A stretch of 22,205 nt of DNA from GCA-2701705 sp036163455 (GTDB taxonomy: Bacteria; Pseudomonadota; Gammaproteobacteria; GCA-002705445; GCA-002716945). The position numbers and the translations under genes were made by a program. The stretch is taken from the NCBI GenBank assembly GCA_036163455.1, contig JAYZKL010000017.1, forward strand, positions 1-22,205, in the 5' to 3' direction. Shown piece after piece: positions 7,186-14,758 of the stretch; the first letter of the stretch is position 1; each line of letters begins with the position of its first letter. A model generated the notes under the pieces. The model made no database searches and was not told the DNA's origin. It saw only the letters and a program-made list of their open reading frames with translations.

Positions 7186-8169
7186 TTAGTACAAATTTTT
7201 ATTTAGTACAATCAATAAATTATCAAAGTAAAATTTTTGATTCAGATTATAAAATAAGTTCTTTTTATTATCTAAGAGTATAGTTAATATTTTAATCGAA
7301 CGAGATGGTGTGATATTAATTAATTGAGAAAGTGAATTATAGAGCTTTTTGATTGAACTATTATCATGAATAAATCTACCTTTCATTAAAATGCTAAAAA
7401 TAGAAATCAGATAGTCAATTATTATTACCCCTCTTGTCTGCCATTTTTCTGATAAAACTATTGGATCAACTTTTTTTTCATACAATAAATGTAGTTCATT
7501 CTCTATCAGATGATAATCCTCCATATAGTTTTTTTTCTCAAGTATTTCTCTTAAAGTAGGTTTTGAAGATACAAAATACTCAAGCATAGTAGAATCTGAT
7601 AAATTGTTTTCATTTGTAATAAAATTAAACGTATGACATCTACTCTTAATTGTCTCAGGAACTAAGTCTATTTCAGAATTGAGCAACAAGAATACTGTTG
7701 GAGAGTTTGTTTCTTCAAGTGTTTTAAGAAATGCTGCACTGGCTTCATTATTTAAATCTTCAATATTGTTAATAATTATAAATTTATGATTATATCTGGA
7801 TGAATAGCTAACAAATTCTGTCATCTCTCTAATTTGGTTAATTGTGATTTCTGTACCTACCCTATTATCATTAATCTTCTTTTCAAAACCAAATTTATAC
7901 ATAAGCCTTTCTTTGTTGCTAATAGTTTCAATAAGCTTCCCAGATTTATCATAAATCGGTAAAGATAAATGTAAAATATCTGGATTATTTGATAAAGGAA
8001 TGTTTAATTTAAAATTATTCTTTTGATAATATTCTGAAATTATTCGCTCGACTAACGCATACTTTCCGCAACTATCATTGCCAGATAAAATAATATTATA
8101 ATTGCTCTTCTCAAAATTATATTGCTTTGAAAATTTTTGAAAATTATCTTTTATATTACTATTTATCAT
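7186..8169 (-). CDS. holB: DNA polymerase III delta-prime subunit (clamp loader)
   Basis: 327 aa, close to the usual 330 or so. Clamp-loader features in order: a degenerate P-loop SGNDSCGK (29-36); the I-x-x-I-R-E motif (110-115); the strand KFIIINNIEDLN (129-140); ASAAFLKTLEE (143-153), which is highly conserved in delta-prime; and the S-R-C sensor motif at 176-178. It would help load the beta sliding clamp on DNA. The region between the P-loop and residue 70, where E. coli delta-prime has four zinc-binding cysteines before an H-P-D, has N-N-P-D-I-L-H at 61-67 but no cysteines; the only cysteines in the domain are Cys34 and Cys178. Position after tmk with an 11-base overlap matches the common gammaproteobacterial order pabC-mltG-tmk-holB and supports the call. 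Confidence 0.83.
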   Translation of the reverse strand: MINSNIKDNFQKFSKQYNFEKSNYNIILSGNDSCGKYALVERIISEYYQKNNFKLNIPLSNNPDILHLSLPIYDKSGKLIETISNKERLMYKFGFEKKINDNRVGTEITINQIREMTEFVSYSSRYNHKFIIINNIEDLNNEASAAFLKTLEETNSPTVFLLLNSEIDLVPETIKSRCHTFNFITNENNLSDSTMLEYFVSSKPTLREILEKKNYMEDYHLIENELHLLYEKKVDPIVLSEKWQTRGVIIIDYLISIFSILMKGRFIHDNSSIKKLYNSLSQLINITPSRSIKILTILLDNKKNLFYNLNQKFYFDNLLIVLNKNLY

Positions 8170-8782
8170 TAAATAACTTATCTATGTTCTTAATTATAGT
8201 TTTATTAACAATATCTTTGTCCTGATTAGTTTCAACCTTTATGGCCTTTTTATTATCCTTAAATACTTCTGAGTAACTCTTCTGAATCTTTTCTAGAAAT
8301 TTTTTGCCTTTACTTTCAAATTTATCAGAACTTTCCCTTTTATTAATTCTTGATAGACAAGTATCAATGTCTGCATCTAAGTAAAAGATTAATGAGATTT
8401 TCTCTGCAAAATATTTGTCTAGAGATTTATGGAGATTGATTACATTTTGATTAATTTTAGATAGCCCTTGATATACCAGAGTTGAATAATGGAATCTATC
8501 ACAAATTACACTTTTACCATTATCCAATGCTTTTAATATTACACTATGATAATTAATAATCCTCGACGCATAAAATAATAAAGATTCTGAAAAAGGATCT
8601 AGATTTGATTTATTGTCTAATAAAATTTTTCTTATAGATTCACCTGCAGGCGTACCTCCAGGCTCTCTTGTCACAATGTGTTTTATATTATTCTTAGTAA
8701 GGTAATCTGATGTAAAATCTATATGCGTTGATTTTCCAGTTCCCTCATTCCCTTCAAAAACAATAAATTTAGCTTTAGTCAT
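8159..8782 (-). CDS. tmk: Thymidylate kinase
   Basis: 207 aa, standard size. It phosphorylates dTMP to dTDP using ATP. The P-loop FEGNEGTGKST is at 9-19, the TREPGG substrate motif at 38-43, the conserved Y-A-S-R (Arg74) and the D-R-x catalytic motif C-D-R-F-H-Y-S at 94-100 all follow the TMPK pattern. The lid region is R-I-N-K-R-E-S-S-D-K-F-E (145-156), so the lid arginines lie in the position seen in E. coli-type enzymes. It overlaps pabC by 8 bases and holB by 11 bases, within one transcription unit. Confidence 0.95.
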   Translation of the reverse strand: MTKAKFIVFEGNEGTGKSTHIDFTSDYLTKNNIKHIVTREPGGTPAGESIRKILLDNKSNLDPFSESLLFYASRIINYHSVILKALDNGKSVICDRFHYSTLVYQGLSKINQNVINLHKSLDKYFAEKISLIFYLDADIDTCLSRINKRESSDKFESKGKKFLEKIQKSYSEVFKDNKKAIKVETNQDKDIVNKTIIKNIDKLFNDK

Positions 8783-9608
8783 TCTTATTCAAGTAAATAA
8801 ATCTCTTGAGTTTATTATACAATAACTTTGGTTTTGAAAATTTCTTTTTATCAATTTGATCAATGAAATTAAGCCCCTGTATAGAGTTCGTGGTAAAACA
8901 ACTATCATATAGATTAAATTTTTTCTTATTTATTTCGATAATATTTATATTTAAGTTTGCGCTTCTTAAATATTTGATGATCTTATTTCTCATTATTCCT
9001 TCAATTCCACAAGCATTTATTTTGGGTGTATAAAAGATAAATTTCTCACCTATGATTTTGATGAAGAAAATATTTGAAGATAAGCACTCTATTATATTAT
9101 TTCTTTCATCACAGACAATTAAATCATTAAATCTTTTTTGTTGTTGTAAATTATTTGCAATAAACACCTGCTCTAGCCTCCCCAAATGTTTGATTTTTGA
9201 AAGTTGAGAATTATCTTTTAAATGGTATTTAGAAAAGCTTAGTTTAATTTTTTCACCAATAATTGATCTTCTCAGTTTAATTTTAAAGAAATAAATGTTT
9301 GGCGTGATGTCTGGTTGAATTTTATAACCAAAATTAGAAACCCCTCTTGTTAAAATTATTTTAACAACACATTGGTTTGTTTTTCCAATGCACGATTGTA
9401 TGCTTTTTATGATTAGAGCTTCTTTTGGTTTTAAGATTTTTAATGCTGAACAGCCCGCATGCATTCTTTTTATATGATCTTTAAGATAAATAGGTTGGTT
9501 ATTTTTAATTAATATTGTTTCAAAGACTCCATCTCCATAGTTAAAGCCTCTATCATTCCAAGGGATTGTCTTTTTGTTGATGTAGACGTTAAATTTAGTT
9601 CTATTCAT
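8775..9608 (-). CDS. pabC: Aminodeoxychorismate lyase (class IV PLP enzyme)
   Basis: 277 aa class IV PLP-dependent aminotransferase fold. N-terminal WNDRGFNYGDGVFET (17-31) is the branched-chain aminotransferase/PabC signature. Lys140 in the segment K-H-L-G-R-L-E-Q-V is the expected PLP-binding lysine, and E-C-L-S-S-N-I-F-F (174-182) and C-G-I-E-G-I-M-R (200-207) form the cofactor phosphate and substrate regions. PabC converts 4-amino-4-deoxychorismate to p-aminobenzoate and pyruvate for folate synthesis. D-amino-acid or branched-chain aminotransferases look similar, but the position between fabF and tmk strongly supports PabC. It is 8 bases from fabF and overlaps tmk by 8. The mltG gene that usually sits between pabC and tmk in gammaproteobacteria is absent. 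Confidence 0.88.
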   Translation of the reverse strand: MNRTKFNVYINKKTIPWNDRGFNYGDGVFETILIKNNQPIYLKDHIKRMHAGCSALKILKPKEALIIKSIQSCIGKTNQCVVKIILTRGVSNFGYKIQPDITPNIYFFKIKLRRSIIGEKIKLSFSKYHLKDNSQLSKIKHLGRLEQVFIANNLQQQKRFNDLIVCDERNNIIECLSSNIFFIKIIGEKFIFYTPKINACGIEGIMRNKIIKYLRSANLNINIIEINKKKFNLYDSCFTTNSIQGLNFIDQIDKKKFSKPKLLYNKLKRFIYLNKND

Positions 9609-9616
9609 TCATAATT

Positions 9617-10858
9617 CTAATTAAAATTAGAAAAGATTAGAGATCCATTAGTGCCACCAAATCCAAATGAATTAGAAAGAGCGTAATCAATTGATAGGTC
9701 TTTTGCAGCATTTGGATTGAAGTCTAAATCGCATTCAGGGTCTTGTTCGAAAATATTAATCGTAGGATGCACTTTCTTATTTGTGATAGAAAGTATGGTA
9801 ACAATAGCTTCTACACCTCCTGCCGCACCTAATAAATGCCCTATCATCGATTTTGTTGAATTAACTGTCAGTTTTTTAGAATTATCTCCAAAAACATTCT
9901 TAATTGCTTTAGCCTCAACTACATCTCCAGCTGGCGTTGATGTCCCATGTGCATTGATATAATTAATTTGATTTGAATTAATTTCACCATCCTTAAGCGC
10001 ATTTAGCATACATCTGCTTGCACCTTCACCTGTTTCTGATGGAAGTGTCATATGGTAAGCATCTGCACTCATCCCATATCCAACAACTTCAGCAAATATT
10101 TTAGCACCTCTTTTTTTCGCATGTTCTAATTCTTCTAATACAATTACGCCTGCACCATCACCTAGAACAAAGCCATCACGATCTTTATCCCATGGTCTAC
10201 TAGCTGTTTCTGGAGAGTCGTTTCTTTTTGATAAAGCTCTAGCTGCGGCAAAACCACCAACACCAAGCGGAGAAGTTGCCATTTCAGCTCCACCACATAT
10301 CATAATATCTGCATGATCAAATTGTATTTGGCGATAACCTTCTCCTATATTATGTGTTCCAGTTGTGCAAGCAGTTACGATGGATAAGTTTGGTCCTTTA
10401 AATCCATATTTAATGGATAGGTTTCCGGAAATCATATTTATTATTGACGCCGGAACAAAAAAAGGAGAAATTTTTCGTGGACCTTCTTTGTCATAAACTG
10501 ATCTTGTATCTTCTATGTAGGGCAATCCTCCAATTCCAGAACCAATCGATACTCCCACTCTATCAAGATTAACTTTGTTTGAATCTATTCCAGAATCTGC
10601 TACCGCATCTATTGCTGCCGCCATTCCGTATTGAAGGAATAAATCCATTTTGCGTTGTTCTTTTGAATCCAAGTATTTATCAACTTCAAAATTCTTAACT
10701 GAAGCCGAAAATTTAACTGGCATATTAGTTATGTCAAAAGTAGTTATTGTTGATGCGCCTGACTTTCCTGCTAAGAGTGATTGCCAAAAACTATCAACTG
10801 TGTTTCCGATAGGTGTTAAACAACCCATCCCTGTAACAACGACTCTTCTTTTTTGCAT
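9617..10858 (-). CDS. fabF: 3-oxoacyl-[acyl-carrier-protein] synthase II
   Basis: 413 aa, full-length condensing enzyme. The catalytic triad is Cys164 (VTACTTGTHNIGEG), His304 (INAHGTSTPAGD) and His341 (MIGHLLGAAGGVEA) with Lys336 just before it. The C-terminal N-S-F-G-F-G-G-T-N-G (396-405) closes the active site. FabF extends malonyl-ACP in fatty-acid elongation and in many bacteria tunes the unsaturated C16:1 to C18:1 step. The fabF assignment rather than fabB rests on the motif details and on the position directly downstream of acpP, seven bases away. The active-site context A-C-T-T-G-T-H differs slightly from the common A-C-A-T-G-x-H. No other condensing enzyme (fabH or fabB) is visible in the window. 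Confidence 0.95.
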   Translation of the reverse strand: MQKRRVVVTGMGCLTPIGNTVDSFWQSLLAGKSGASTITTFDITNMPVKFSASVKNFEVDKYLDSKEQRKMDLFLQYGMAAAIDAVADSGIDSNKVNLDRVGVSIGSGIGGLPYIEDTRSVYDKEGPRKISPFFVPASIINMISGNLSIKYGFKGPNLSIVTACTTGTHNIGEGYRQIQFDHADIMICGGAEMATSPLGVGGFAAARALSKRNDSPETASRPWDKDRDGFVLGDGAGVIVLEELEHAKKRGAKIFAEVVGYGMSADAYHMTLPSETGEGASRCMLNALKDGEINSNQINYINAHGTSTPAGDVVEAKAIKNVFGDNSKKLTVNSTKSMIGHLLGAAGGVEAIVTILSITNKKVHPTINIFEQDPECDLDFNPNAAKDLSIDYALSNSFGFGGTNGSLIFSNFN

Positions 10859-10865
10859 TTTGCTT

Positions 10866-11102
10866 TTATTTGAGGTTTGCGTTTATATAATCAATTGCCT
10901 GTTGAACGGATGTTATTTTTTCTGCTTCTTCATCTGGGATTTCGGTATCAAACTCATCCTCCAAGGCCATAACTAGTTCTACAGTATCTAGAGAATCGGC
11001 TCCAAGATCATCAACAAATTTTGATTCATTTTTAATTTCTTCTTCTTTTACTCCAAGTTGCTTAACAATGATGTTCTTCACTCGTTCATCTATGTCGCTC
11101 AT
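10866..11102 (-). CDS. acpP: Acyl carrier protein
   Basis: 78 aa, acidic, four-helix ACP. The phosphopantetheine attachment site is Ser37 in D-L-G-A-D-S-L-D-T-V-E. It carries growing acyl chains between FabD, FabF, FabG and other enzymes. A strong Shine-Dalgarno, AGAGGAG, ends about 12 bases before the ATG, fitting a highly expressed protein. The 74-base leader between fabG and acpP is the largest gap within the fab genes and could contain an extra acpP promoter, but I could not identify a convincing -35/-10 pair. Confidence 0.97.
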   Translation of the reverse strand: MSDIDERVKNIIVKQLGVKEEEIKNESKFVDDLGADSLDTVELVMALEDEFDTEIPDEEAEKITSVQQAIDYINANLK

Positions 11103-11176
11103 TTTTTGTCTATCTCCTCTTTAAGTTTGAATTTTTTTATAGGTTTATGAGTATTCTACAAGATATTAAGAGAATT

Positions 11177-11914
11177 TCACATATATAACCCACCATTTAC
11201 ATTAATATTTTCGCCTGTGATATATGAAGCATCATCAGATGCCAAAAATTTTACTGCTGCAGCTAATTCTGATGCCTCTCCAATGCGTGCAAGCGGAATA
11301 GAATTTATTAAAGCTTTTTTCTGTTCTTCAGTCATGGCCTTAGTCATATCGGTATCTATAAATCCTGGCGAAATTGAATTTATAGTAATGTTTCTAGTAG
11401 CTACTTCTCTAGCTAATGATTTGGTAAAACCAATCAGACCTGCTTTAGTAGAAGCATAATTTGTTTGTCCTGCATTCCCCATAAGGCCGACCACAGAGCC
11501 AATATTTATTATCCTCCCAAACCTATTCTTCATCATATCTTTTAAAAATTCTTTAGACATGCGATAAAGTGATGATAAGTTTGTACTCACTACCTCATCC
11601 CATTCTTCTTCAGACATTCTGATAAGCAAATTATCTTTGTTTATTCCAGCATTATTGACAAGCACAGAAACGACACCAAATTCTTTTTTTATAAAATCAT
11701 TCAAAGAAGCAATAGATTCTGTGGATTTAACATCTAAAACATGTCCAGCTCCATTACAATCATTGTCTTTGATTATTTTATTGATAACTTCTGCGCCCTC
11801 GTTAGATCTTGAGGTCCCTATTACTGTGTATTTAGATTTGGCTAATGCAATTAGAATTTCCTTTCCTATTCCTCTGTTTGCGCCACTTATTACTGCTATT
11901 TTTTCATTTTTCAC
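11177..11914 (-). CDS. fabG: 3-oxoacyl-[acyl-carrier-protein] reductase
   Basis: 245 aa short-chain dehydrogenase, usual FabG length. The NADPH-binding loop is G-A-N-R-G-I-G at 11-17 (Asn in place of the more common Ser), N-N-A-G is at 87-90, and the catalytic residues are Asn112, Ser140, Tyr153 and Lys157 (YASTKAG). The C-terminus N-V-N-G-G-L-Y-M matches FabG closely. It reduces 3-oxoacyl-ACP in each round of fatty-acid elongation. Its ATG lies inside the end of fabD (11-base overlap), and acpP follows, so this is the canonical fabD-fabG-acpP-fabF cluster. Confidence 0.95.
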   Translation of the reverse strand: MKNEKIAVISGANRGIGKEILIALAKSKYTVIGTSRSNEGAEVINKIIKDNDCNGAGHVLDVKSTESIASLNDFIKKEFGVVSVLVNNAGINKDNLLIRMSEEEWDEVVSTNLSSLYRMSKEFLKDMMKNRFGRIINIGSVVGLMGNAGQTNYASTKAGLIGFTKSLAREVATRNITINSISPGFIDTDMTKAMTEEQKKALINSIPLARIGEASELAAAVKFLASDDASYITGENINVNGGLYM

Positions 11915-12842
11915 AAGAAATCAACTCCAAGGCATCACCTATATTTTCATAGTTTCCAATAGAAATTGTGACCAATTCCTTATCAATTCTTTTATTTAGA
12001 CCTGTAAGTACATTACCTGGCCCTATTTCAACAAATTTCTGAATACCAAAATTCTTCATATTCTCAATTATCTTCGTCCATTCGACTGGGCTATGAACTT
12101 GGGATGCTAAAGATTCTATTATAGCAGTTTCGTTATCTTTTGACTCAGCATCTACATTATGAAGGACAGGATAATTTTGAGAAGAATAATCTATATTTTT
12201 CAATAATTTATATAGTTTTTCTTTACAGCCTTCTAACAATGAAGTGTGTGCAGCAATACTTACAGGGATGACTTTAACCAATTTTGCCCCAGCTTTTTTG
12301 AATGCTTCAGTAGATTTTTCAATTAGATTACGATGCCCAGCTACCACTATTTGTTGAGCTGAATTAAAATTAACTGCTTCTATGATCTCTTCTTTTCTTG
12401 AAAGTTGTTGACATAATTCTTTTATTTTTGAACGATTTAACCCAATAACTGCAGCCATTCCTCCATTAATATCTTTCATAGCTTCCTGCATATATTCCGC
12501 TCTTTTTTTAACAACTAACAGGCATTCTGAAAAAGAAATCCAACCATTTGCGACAAAAGCTGTATATTCTCCTAAACTATGCCCGGCAGCCACTATTGGT
12601 GCTTTTGAGGCTTTGTCTTTCCATACGTTCCACATAGCAACAGATGTGGCTAATACAATTGGCTGAGTAAATAATGTCTGATTTAACTTAGATTCATCTT
12701 TAACGACTGAATTAATATCATATCCGAGGATAGAAGAAGCTTCTGAAATGGTTTCTTTAAAAATTTTCGATTCTAAATACAAAGAAAGCATTTCTGTATT
12801 TTGCGACCCTTGTCCAGGAAAAATTACACCATAATCACTCAT
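11904..12842 (-). CDS. fabD: Malonyl-CoA:ACP transacylase
   Basis: 312 aa, standard size. The motif FPGQGSQ (8-14) opens the protein, the nucleophile is Ser89 in A-A-G-H-S-L-G-E-Y, Arg114 (KKRAEYMQ) would bind the malonyl carboxylate, and His199 (SIAAHTSLL) is the catalytic partner; the spacing matches E. coli FabD Ser92/Arg117/His201. It loads malonyl groups on ACP for fatty-acid synthesis. It overlaps dapB upstream by 8 bases and fabG downstream by 11. In most gammaproteobacteria fabD follows fabH; here it follows dapB, which joins the fatty-acid genes to the chaperone operon. Confidence 0.95.
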   Translation of the reverse strand: MSDYGVIFPGQGSQNTEMLSLYLESKIFKETISEASSILGYDINSVVKDESKLNQTLFTQPIVLATSVAMWNVWKDKASKAPIVAAGHSLGEYTAFVANGWISFSECLLVVKKRAEYMQEAMKDINGGMAAVIGLNRSKIKELCQQLSRKEEIIEAVNFNSAQQIVVAGHRNLIEKSTEAFKKAGAKLVKVIPVSIAAHTSLLEGCKEKLYKLLKNIDYSSQNYPVLHNVDAESKDNETAIIESLASQVHSPVEWTKIIENMKNFGIQKFVEIGPGNVLTGLNKRIDKELVTISIGNYENIGDALELISCEK

Positions 12843-13632
12843 CAGAACTGCTCATATAGTCGTTAAAGTGGTATAGACCAGGGGTTTGATTTGCAATCCA
12901 AAGAGATGTATCAAGCGCACCTATGGCAAAAATTGATCTACTATATGCTTTATGCGTAAGCGTTATCTCGTTTGAGCCATCCTTAAAAACAACTTCATGC
13001 GTACCAATCTCAGAATTAATTCTGTGTGATTCAATTTTAATTGGACAATCACTACTTTTTACATCACCTAATTCAATATTTTTTGCATTACATATAACTT
13101 CTGCCATTTTAATTGCTGTTCCAGAAGGTGAGTCCAGCTTATTTTTATGATGAGTTTCTGTAATAGTTATACTATAGCCATCAAGTTTTTTTGCTAAAGT
13201 TGATAGCGTATTAAAACAAACATTAACACCATAACTCATATTGGGGGCAAGCAAAATAGGTATAGTTTTAGAAGCTAATTTTATTTTTTCGATTTGTTCT
13301 TCTGTAAAACCTGTGGTCCCTATAGTAATAGGTTTATTTAATTGAGAACATGTTGTTATTAATTCCATTGAGGAATTAGGTAACGAGAAATCAATAACGA
13401 CATCAAATAAATCTTTGGATTCAGTTAAGTCTGATGTAAGAAGCACACCTCCAGATTTCCTATGCCACTCTTCTGGATTTAATTTTAGTTCATTAATTAA
13501 CTCTGTTTTATCGCAACCAACTCTTACATCATATTTGGATGAGTCCTTTGATTGATTAAAAATGGATTGTCCCATTTTTCCAAGAAAACCATTTATTGCA
13601 ATTTTGTTTAAAGAATCTTTCTGAGGTTTCAT
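12835..13632 (-). CDS. dapB: 4-hydroxy-tetrahydrodipicolinate reductase
   Basis: 265 aa from the ATG at 13632, the usual DapB length. Numbered from that ATG: the nucleotide-binding loop G-F-L-G-K-M-G (15-21), I-G-T-T-G-F (104-109), A-P-N-M-S-Y-G-V-N (129-137), and the catalytic E-T-H-H-K-N-K-L-D-S-P-S-G-T-A (159-173) with its His pair, Lys and D-S-P-S-G-T-A loop. It reduces the cyclised product of DapA toward lysine and meso-diaminopimelate for peptidoglycan. An alternative TTG start at 13644 would add four residues and overlap dnaJ; the ATG four bases after the dnaJ stop is preferred. Neither has a clear Shine-Dalgarno. The dnaJ-dapB order is known from other gammaproteobacteria; the direct link to fabD is less usual. 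Confidence 0.93.
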   Translation of the reverse strand: MKPQKDSLNKIAINGFLGKMGQSIFNQSKDSSKYDVRVGCDKTELINELKLNPEEWHRKSGGVLLTSDLTESKDLFDVVIDFSLPNSSMELITTCSQLNKPITIGTTGFTEEQIEKIKLASKTIPILLAPNMSYGVNVCFNTLSTLAKKLDGYSITITETHHKNKLDSPSGTAIKMAEVICNAKNIELGDVKSSDCPIKIESHRINSEIGTHEVVFKDGSNEITLTHKAYSRSIFAIGALDTSLWIANQTPGLYHFNDYMSSSDE

Positions 13633-13636
13633 AATT

Positions 13637-14749
13637 TTATTCAAAAAAGTTTTTTATACTCTCAACCCAACTTTTCTCCTGCGGTTTGTGGGATGATTTA
13701 TTTTTTCCTATAGAAGCTTCAAATTGACTGAGAAGATCTTTTTGTTCTTTATTTAAATTTACAGGAGTCTCTATCGCTACTCTACAAATTAAATCACCAG
13801 TAACTGATGATCTCACTGATTTTACGCCCTTACTTTTAATTCTAAAGGCTTTCCCGGATTGTGTTCCACTTGGGATTTTTAATTTAATTTTACCATTTAG
13901 AGTTGGCACTATAATTTCATCTCCTAAAGCAGCAGTCGTAAATGTAATCGGTATATTGCAATGCAAGTGATCTCCTTCGCGATGGAAAATTTTATGTTGT
14001 TTAACTCTAACAGTTACATAAAGATCTCCTGGGCCTGCACCTTGATGCCCTGCTTCTCCTTCTCCTCCTAGTCTAATTTGGTCGCCGTTATCAACTCCTT
14101 TCGGTATATTTACAGATAAGGTTTTTGTCTTCTTTATATGCCCAGTACCAGAACATATTCTGCAAGGACTGGTTATTACTTTTCCTTTTCCTTGGCATTT
14201 TGGACATGTCTGCTGCAAAGAAAAGAAACCCTGACTAATTCTTATCTGCCCTGATCCGCGGCATTCACCACATGTATCAAGCGATGTTCCTTTCTCAGCT
14301 CCTGTTCCATTACATTCAGTACATGAAACAAGTGTTGGAATTTTCATTTTGGCTTCTTTACCGCTCACTGCTTCTTCTAAAGTTAAGTCCATTACATACT
14401 CTAAATCTGCGCCTCTTTGAGTTCTTTGTCTGCTTGTTCCTCCAAAAATATCTCCAAAAACATCGCCAAAAATGTCATTAAAAGCTCCGGCTCCTGAAAA
14501 ACCACCAGCTTGACCAAATCTAGAGTTTACACCCTCATGACCAAACTGATCATATGTATTTCTTTTCTCTGGATTACTCAGTATTTCATAAGCCTCAGAC
14601 AATTCTTTAAATTTAGCTTCAGCTTTTTTATCTCCGGGATTTCTATCCGGATGATATTTCATTGCAAGCTTTTTGTATGCCTTTTTAATAACATCGCCCG
14701 AAGCATTTCTTGCGACCCCAAGAGTTGAATAATAATCACGTTTTGACAT
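13637..14749 (-). CDS. dnaJ: Chaperone protein DnaJ (Hsp40)
   Basis: 370 aa, complete type I DnaJ. The J domain has the HPD tripeptide at 33-35, needed to stimulate DnaK ATPase; a Gly/Phe-rich linker spans about 73-104; four zinc-binding C-x-x-C-x-G-x-G repeats begin at Cys143, Cys160, Cys182 and Cys196; then come the two beta-barrel substrate-binding domains. It works in the cytoplasm with DnaK and GrpE, delivering unfolded proteins. It starts 9 bases after the dnaK stop, without a strong Shine-Dalgarno, and is followed after 4 bases by the dapB ATG. Confidence 0.97.
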   Translation of the reverse strand: MSKRDYYSTLGVARNASGDVIKKAYKKLAMKYHPDRNPGDKKAEAKFKELSEAYEILSNPEKRNTYDQFGHEGVNSRFGQAGGFSGAGAFNDIFGDVFGDIFGGTSRQRTQRGADLEYVMDLTLEEAVSGKEAKMKIPTLVSCTECNGTGAEKGTSLDTCGECRGSGQIRISQGFFSLQQTCPKCQGKGKVITSPCRICSGTGHIKKTKTLSVNIPKGVDNGDQIRLGGEGEAGHQGAGPGDLYVTVRVKQHKIFHREGDHLHCNIPITFTTAALGDEIIVPTLNGKIKLKIPSGTQSGKAFRIKSKGVKSVRSSVTGDLICRVAIETPVNLNKEQKDLLSQFEASIGKNKSSHKPQEKSWVESIKNFFE

Positions 14750-14758
14750 TCTTGTTTT

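Noticed and set aside
11103..11176. Separate acpP promoter and a leader hairpin (CTCTT with AAGAG) near the Shine-Dalgarno
   Set aside because: No -35/-10 pair has acceptable spacing, and a five-base long-range pairing is not convincing.
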